Shown piece by piece: positions 59,706 to 64,000 of a stretch of 64,000 nt of DNA; position 1 is the stretch's first letter; each line of letters opens with the position of its first letter. The notes under the pieces were generated by a model. The model did not search any database, was not told the origin of the DNA, and was given only the letters and a program-made list of their open reading frames with translations. Source of the stretch: Prosthecobacter sp. (GTDB lineage: Bacteria > Verrucomicrobiota > Verrucomicrobiia > Verrucomicrobiales > Verrucomicrobiaceae); contig JABARQ010000016.1 in the NCBI GenBank assembly GCA_019186985.1, forward strand, positions 124,001-188,000, read 5' to 3'. The position numbers and the translations under genes are program-made.

Positions 59706-61577
59706 TCAGGCGCGGCTGAGACGCGTGACAAGCCCGGAGCGGATGTTTTCAACGCTGATCACCGGCGCAGTTTCCAGACGCCCATAGACCGGGGAGGCCC
59801 GGCATTCCTCCAGGGCGATCACGGTTTCTCCCGGTGCCTGAAGGGTGATCAGCCAGCTCCTGCCGGCGCGCCGGAGGCGCAGGGTCGTGCCCTGGACTCC
59901 CGGCACCTCCCGGACCTCCGTGCCCGGGGCAAGAATCCAGCGCACGGCAAACGGACGCTGTTTCGCCTCCGAATCATGGATTTCCAGCACCTCCTCCATG
60001 CGCCGGACCTGACGCTTGAAAACATGCCCCTCATGCTCCAGGCCCGCCGAGGCGGCGCTTCCATCCACGGTCAGTCGCGGGGCCGCATGATGCGCGACCT
60101 GCAGGAAGGGCCCCAGGCGGCGCGGCGTACGAAATCCGGCGGGATGTGGCCGCGGGCCGTTGTGGGCGTTCCAGGCGGCGAGTTCGGCGCGCAGTTCAGG
60201 ATGACCGTGGTAGCCGCCGGTTCCCGGATCAATGAGCAGGGCGAGATCGCCATCCCAGACAGAAACGTGCAGCGCATCGGCATGGCCATGCGCGGCCAGG
60301 GGGCCAAAGCCCAGCGGAGAGGCATCAAGGCGCGCCACCCAGCCATGGCTGCGCAGCACCGCCAGACCGGAGGAGGGAAAGGCCTGCCATTCCGGCACGG
60401 ACAGCCCGGTGGTGAAGATGCGCGAGGCGGGCATGGGCGGAGGGCCCAGCCACCAGTTCATCACGCCAGCATCCCCGAGCAGCCAGGCCCGCATCTCCTC
60501 CATGCCGTTTGCCCGGACCAGGGCCAGTGGCAGGACGGCCGCGTCATCACTGTCGCCAAAGTCCCAGGCCTCGCGTCCCTGGCCCAGGGCCAGCATGAAG
60601 CGTGCGGCCAGGGCCAGCCGGTCATGCACCTCACCGGCACGGCAGCCGACGGCACGCACGGCCTGCCAGGCCAGCTCAAAGGCGAACGCATGATAATGCA
60701 AAGCTTGTTCGCGCGAGCCGCCGTCCGGGGCGAACTGGCGCAGCACCTCGCGCCCGAGCATCTCCCAGGCGGCCTCGGCCGTGCAGGTCAGGCGGGCCAG
60801 GGCGGGCCAGCGGGAAACCGCCAGCACCAGGGCGGCAAGCTCTCCCAGCAGATGGTTGTTGGCCGAAGATCCCCGTGAGCGATGACGCCAGATCCAGCCT
60901 GCATGAACGGCCACGACACGGCGGCGCAGCGCCGCCTGATGATCCCGCATCGAATGCCCCTTCGCCACCTGGCCTGCGGACCAGGCGCCGACGAGGGCGT
61001 CAAACCACACAAAATTGATCAGACGCAGCGCAGCCTCGAGGGGGCTGGTCCAGTTGATGCCCGTGCCCGGTGGATTGCGCTCGCACCAGTCCTCGATCCA
61101 GAGCTGCGAGGTGCGGATCGCGTTCGCGTCATCATTGAGCCAGCCATGCATGGCCAGGCGCGTCATTTCCGTCCAGCGGTTGATCTCCCAGATGCTGCGT
61201 GCGTCCGCACCATCGGGAAGACGGCGGTGGTTGATCAGGCGTGAAGGCGTGTCGTGGGCGATGACCACGCCGCAGAAAGGGTCACGATGCCAGCAGGGCG
61301 GCGCGCCAACCTCCGCCTCGCGCCAGCCGAAGAGCTGCCAATGACCGGCCAGCAGGCGCTTCGCATCCTCCGCAAGCTGGATGCGCAGGACCGCAGGCGC
61401 GGCGGCCTTGTCGGGCAGGCGCGGAACACGGTCATCCGCGTTGCCGATGTCGAGCGTGGCGCAGCGCCTGATAAAGCCGGCATCGTTGAGCCCCTTCCAA
61501 CGGTCGGCGAGCCTGTGGGCCACCTCCCCGGGGCTCATGGCCCGGAGCCGGTGGACATACCATGCAAGCTGCGACAT
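59706..61577 (-). CDS. Heparinase II/III-like protein
   Basis: This 623-residue protein has the heparinase II/III layout: an N-terminal alpha-barrel (with [17 protein letters not shown] and [19 protein letters not shown], typical NNH-x-x-GE motif), then the C-terminal beta-sandwich part beginning around [20 protein letters not shown] with a [13 protein letters not shown]-like stretch ([13 protein letters not shown]). Family members cleave acidic polysaccharides by elimination. There is no obvious signal peptide at the start ([20 protein letters not shown]), as in the group found in polysaccharide biosynthesis clusters. It is the first gene of an operon with the ThuA gene. The substrate is unknown. 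Confidence 0.9.
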   Translation of the reverse strand: MSQLAWYVHRLRAMSPGEVAHRLADRWKGLNDAGFIRRCATLDIGNADDRVPRLPDKAAAPAVLRIQLAEDAKRLLAGHWQLFGWREAEVGAPPCWHRDPFCGVVIAHDTPSRLINHRRLPDGADARSIWEINRWTEMTRLAMHGWLNDDANAIRTSQLWIEDWCERNPPGTGINWTSPLEAALRLINFVWFDALVGAWSAGQVAKGHSMRDHQAALRRRVVAVHAGWIWRHRSRGSSANNHLLGELAALVLAVSRWPALARLTCTAEAAWEMLGREVLRQFAPDGGSREQALHYHAFAFELAWQAVRAVGCRAGEVHDRLALAARFMLALGQGREAWDFGDSDDAAVLPLALVRANGMEEMRAWLLGDAGVMNWWLGPPPMPASRIFTTGLSVPEWQAFPSSGLAVLRSHGWVARLDASPLGFGPLAAHGHADALHVSVWDGDLALLIDPGTGGYHGHPELRAELAAWNAHNGPRPHPAGFRTPRRLGPFLQVAHHAAPRLTVDGSAASAGLEHEGHVFKRQVRRMEEVLEIHDSEAKQRPFAVRWILAPGTEVREVPGVQGTTLRLRRAGRSWLITLQAPGETVIALEECRASPVYGRLETAPVISVENIRSGLVTRLSRA

Positions 61578-61766
61578 CCGGCCCTTTGTAGGCCGTGTTT
61601 AGGAACAGGCAAGGCGCTCTATGTGCTTCCATGTGTCGCAACTCTGATAATGCCGGGACTTCCAGGCCGATGTGTCGATTGACGCAGGACAAGGTTGTTG
61701 GTTAAAGCTGCCGCCTGCTGCCGGGAACGGTCCGTGTTCCGAACCCGCATGCCATTCCGTCCTGCC

Positions 61767-62936
61767 ATGAAAGCACTCCTGATTGCCTGCCGGTGGTTCG
61801 CCCTTGCGCTGATGGTTTCCGGCCTGACCGGCTGCCGCCTGCCCCCGGACATGACCCCGCAGGGCACGACGGTCAGGCGTGCTGAATCCGCCACGGGCGG
61901 CAGCCTGTTCGCCGGCGCCTGGGAGCTGGGGCTTTCATCCAAATCCTCCTCCATCAACAACGTGGCGCGCATGTTCGCCGGGCTGCCCGGCTCCTCCGCC
62001 TCCCTGCATCATCAGCAGCAGATGGAATCCCTCTGGCGCACCCATGAATGGTCTCGCGGTGCCAAAGTGCGCGCCTGGGCCGCCTCGGAAATCGCCGATC
62101 TGCAGGGGCATCGCGCCCTGTTCTATCCCTTCAGCGGACCGGACTACCTCTTTGCCCACGAACTCTTTCCTCATGCCGAAACCTACGTGCTCTGCGGCCT
62201 GGAGCCCGCCGAACCCCTGCCCGACCTGCAAAGCCTGTCCGATGGAGAAGTCGCCGCCGGCCTCGACTCCCTCCGCCGCGCCTTGGACAGCATCATGAAC
62301 GCCGGCTACTTCATCACCGTGGACATGCGCCGCGACCTGCAGTCGAGCCGGTTCCGCGGGGTGCTCCCCGTGCTGCTCACCTTCCTGGCCCGCACGGGCG
62401 CCACGGTGGAAAGCGTGGACATCGTGCGCATCGACGCCTCGGGCAACGCCGTCCTGGCCGGCACCTACCAGGGCGCGGCCCCAGGCTTGATGATCCGTTT
62501 TCACCAGGGCTTTGGCGGCATGAAGCGGCTGTTTTACTTCCGCCAGGACCTGTCCAACTCCGGCACGCGCCCCGGCGGCCCCTTCCTGACCTTCGTGTCC
62601 AAGCAGGGCTATCCACCCGCCCTGGTCAAAAGCGCGTCCTACCTGATGCACGACGACGCTTTTTCCACCATCCGCAACCACCTTGTGCGCAGCACCAGCG
62701 GCCTGGTGCAGGATCCTTCCGGAGTACCCTGGCGGACGCTCGCTGGCAGCGGCCTGTCGCTTTCCCTCTATGGCAGCTACCAGGGCACCATCGGCATCTT
62801 CTCCCAGCAGCAGCCGGATCTGGTCAGCGCCTACCGCAGCGGTCACTACCGGGTGCAGCCCGTGGACTTTGGCTTTGGCTACCTCTACCAGCCGGAACGC
62901 ACCAGCATCCTCGTCGCCAGGCCCCGGCCCAGGTGA
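61767..62936 (+). CDS. Hypothetical lipoprotein
   Basis: This 389-residue protein has a lipoprotein signal (MKALLIACRW, then ALALMVSGLTGC) with a lipobox LTGC. The mature part has no family I recognise; notable segments are SGPDYLFAHELFPHAETYVL and FLARTGATVESVDIVRIDAS. An in-frame ATG at 61749 is an alternative start. It lies between the divergent heparinase-like gene and pfkA. Confidence 0.7.
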   Translation: MKALLIACRWFALALMVSGLTGCRLPPDMTPQGTTVRRAESATGGSLFAGAWELGLSSKSSSINNVARMFAGLPGSSASLHHQQQMESLWRTHEWSRGAKVRAWAASEIADLQGHRALFYPFSGPDYLFAHELFPHAETYVLCGLEPAEPLPDLQSLSDGEVAAGLDSLRRALDSIMNAGYFITVDMRRDLQSSRFRGVLPVLLTFLARTGATVESVDIVRIDASGNAVLAGTYQGAAPGLMIRFHQGFGGMKRLFYFRQDLSNSGTRPGGPFLTFVSKQGYPPALVKSASYLMHDDAFSTIRNHLVRSTSGLVQDPSGVPWRTLAGSGLSLSLYGSYQGTIGIFSQQQPDLVSAYRSGHYRVQPVDFGFGYLYQPERTSILVARPRPR

Positions 62937-63073
62937 TCTGCCTTTGGAGAGGAGTTCTGCATCCTTTCAAAACTTCCCCGAGAGCGTGGCTTGCCACCCC
63001 CGCGCAGCCCGCTATGACTGGCGGCCCGCCGGACAGGTTTCCCGAAAATCCTGCCGACGGGTCTCCCCCAACC

Positions 63074-64000
63074 ATGTCCCTCTCCCCCGAAAGCCCCGTG
63101 GCCGTCCTTTGCAGTGGCGGCGATGCCCCTGGTATGAACGCCTTCCTGCGCGCCGTGGTGCGCCTGGGGCTGAACAGGCACCAGATCCCGGTCTATGGCA
63201 TCCGTGACGGCTACCGCGGCCTGGTCCGCGCCGCCCGTCAGGTCAACAGTGACGCCGACGCCCTCTACCGCCTGAAGCAGGAGATCGAGCGCAACATCGG
63301 CAACCGCGGCCTCATCGACGCCCAGCAGTGCATCATCCAGATGGACCATGCCAGCGTCTCCGGCATCATGGGCAAGGGCGGCACCATCCTCGGCTCCGCA
63401 CGCTGCCTCGACTTCCACAAGCCTGAAGTCCGCCGCGAAGTCATCGAGCTCCTGGAAAAACTCGGCGTCCGCGCCCTCATTGTCAGCGGCGGCGACGGCT
63501 CACTGACCGGCGCCCGGCTGCTCGCCGAGGAAAGCGACCTGCGCATCATCGGCGTGCCCGCCACCATCGACAACGACCTGCAGTTCACCGAAATGTCCCT
63601 CGGCGTCGACACCGCCGTGCACACCCTGGTCTGGGCCGTCGACCACTTCATCGACACCGCACGCAGCCATCGCCGCGTCATGGTCCTGGAGACCATGGGC
63701 CGTGAGAGCGGCGACCTCGCCCGCATGGCCGCCCTGGCCTCTGGCGCGGAAATGGTCATCACCCCGGAGAGCGGCGCCCTCACCGAGGAGCGCATGCGCG
63801 GCCTTGCCGAAAAAATCGAAGGCGCCATGACCCGCGGCCGCGGCCATGTCATCGTCCTCATCGCCGAAGGCGTGAAGTTTGAGCCCGAGCAGAAGCGCAA
63901 TGGCGCCTATGTCCTGCGCGACGCCTTCCAGGCCTACTTCCAGCGTGAAGGTGCCCCCTTCCCCGACCTCGAGGTCCGCCCCTCCGTCCTGGGCCACCTT
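63074..64000 (+). CDS. pfkA: 6-phosphofructokinase; partial, runs off right edge
   Basis: PfkA phosphorylates fructose 6-phosphate in glycolysis. The visible 309 residues have the nucleotide-binding start VAVLCSGGDAPGMNAFLRAV, the loop LIVSGGDGSLTGARLLAE, the catalytic PATIDND (IGVPATIDNDLQFTEMSLGV), and VMVLETMGRESGDLARMAAL. At the position that separates donors, GGDGS is of the ATP type, and the following P-A-T-IDND lacks the Lys typical of pyrophosphate enzymes, so ATP use is more likely. The frame is open to the window end. The ATG at 63074 gives the usual N-terminus. Confidence 0.92.
   Translation, partial: MSLSPESPVAVLCSGGDAPGMNAFLRAVVRLGLNRHQIPVYGIRDGYRGLVRAARQVNSDADALYRLKQEIERNIGNRGLIDAQQCIIQMDHASVSGIMGKGGTILGSARCLDFHKPEVRREVIELLEKLGVRALIVSGGDGSLTGARLLAEESDLRIIGVPATIDNDLQFTEMSLGVDTAVHTLVWAVDHFIDTARSHRRVMVLETMGRESGDLARMAALASGAEMVITPESGALTEERMRGLAEKIEGAMTRGRGHVIVLIAEGVKFEPEQKRNGAYVLRDAFQAYFQREGAPFPDLEVRPSVLGHL

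Overview
This 64 kb window is GC-rich chromosomal DNA, almost certainly from a member of the Verrucomicrobiota (Verrucomicrobiaceae, Prosthecobacter-like). The basis is the gene content. It has a cytochrome-c/DUF1549/DUF1553 protein paired with a DUF1501 protein plus a second lone DUF1501 protein, two secreted FAD oxidoreductases of the family common in planctomycetes and verrucomicrobia, a ThuA protein, a GYF_2 protein, very large secreted beta-sandwich proteins, and a LacI regulator beside one of them. No rRNA, tRNA, CRISPR array, transposase, integrase or phage gene was recognised.

Layout. 1-3260 (minus) holds a methionine synthase (MetH) whose N-terminal two thirds are normal, but the reading frame then continues into a P-loop kinase module that resembles zeta toxin, where the B12-binding domain should be. 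It runs off the left edge. 3.4-7.6 kb: a small lipoprotein, a D,D-carboxypeptidase, type III pantothenate kinase, ribosomal protein L19 with a clear terminator, and a secreted leucine-rich-repeat protein. 7.6-16 kb: a DUF1501 + cytochrome/DUF1553 operon, a D-2-hydroxyacid dehydrogenase, a class C beta-lactamase-like hydrolase and a PPC-type exported protein. 15.9-22.6 kb: a LacI regulator divergent from a 1849-residue multi-domain secreted protein with a gingipain-like N-terminal region. 22.6-31.2 kb: PriA, an FAD oxidoreductase, a secreted hypothetical protein, a second DUF1501 protein, MtnA and a NagA-like deacetylase.

31.2-47.6 kb is one gene for a 5440-residue adhesin-like protein (DUF4347, many cadherin-like/CSPG repeats, Calx-beta repeats, HYR-like repeats and a repetitive C-terminal region). 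It is followed by a 785 bp AT-rich gap with several inverted repeats. 48.4-52.3 kb: an operon of MoxR ATPase, a membrane protein and an ABC ATPase that has no permease here. 52.3-55.1 kb: an aminotransferase, a TerC protein and an aquaporin. 55.3-58.7 kb: a GYF_2 membrane protein, a second FAD oxidoreductase and two small overlapping genes. 58.9-61.6 kb: a heparinase II/III-like and ThuA operon. 61.7-64 kb: a lipoprotein and the start of 6-phosphofructokinase, which runs off the right edge.

How the genes fit together. Central metabolism (MetH, MtnA, aminotransferase, CoaX, PfkA) and housekeeping genes (L19, PriA) are interleaved with a polysaccharide-oriented exported set (heparinase-like, ThuA, FAD oxidoreductases, DUF1501/DUF1553, NagA-like) and surface proteins. 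The most unusual item is the MetH chimera at the left edge. Other points are a QLSLF clamp-binding-like motif at the N-terminus of PriA, a NagA with a substituted metal-ligand position, a gingipain-like region lacking its cysteine, and the inverted-repeat cluster upstream of the giant adhesin.
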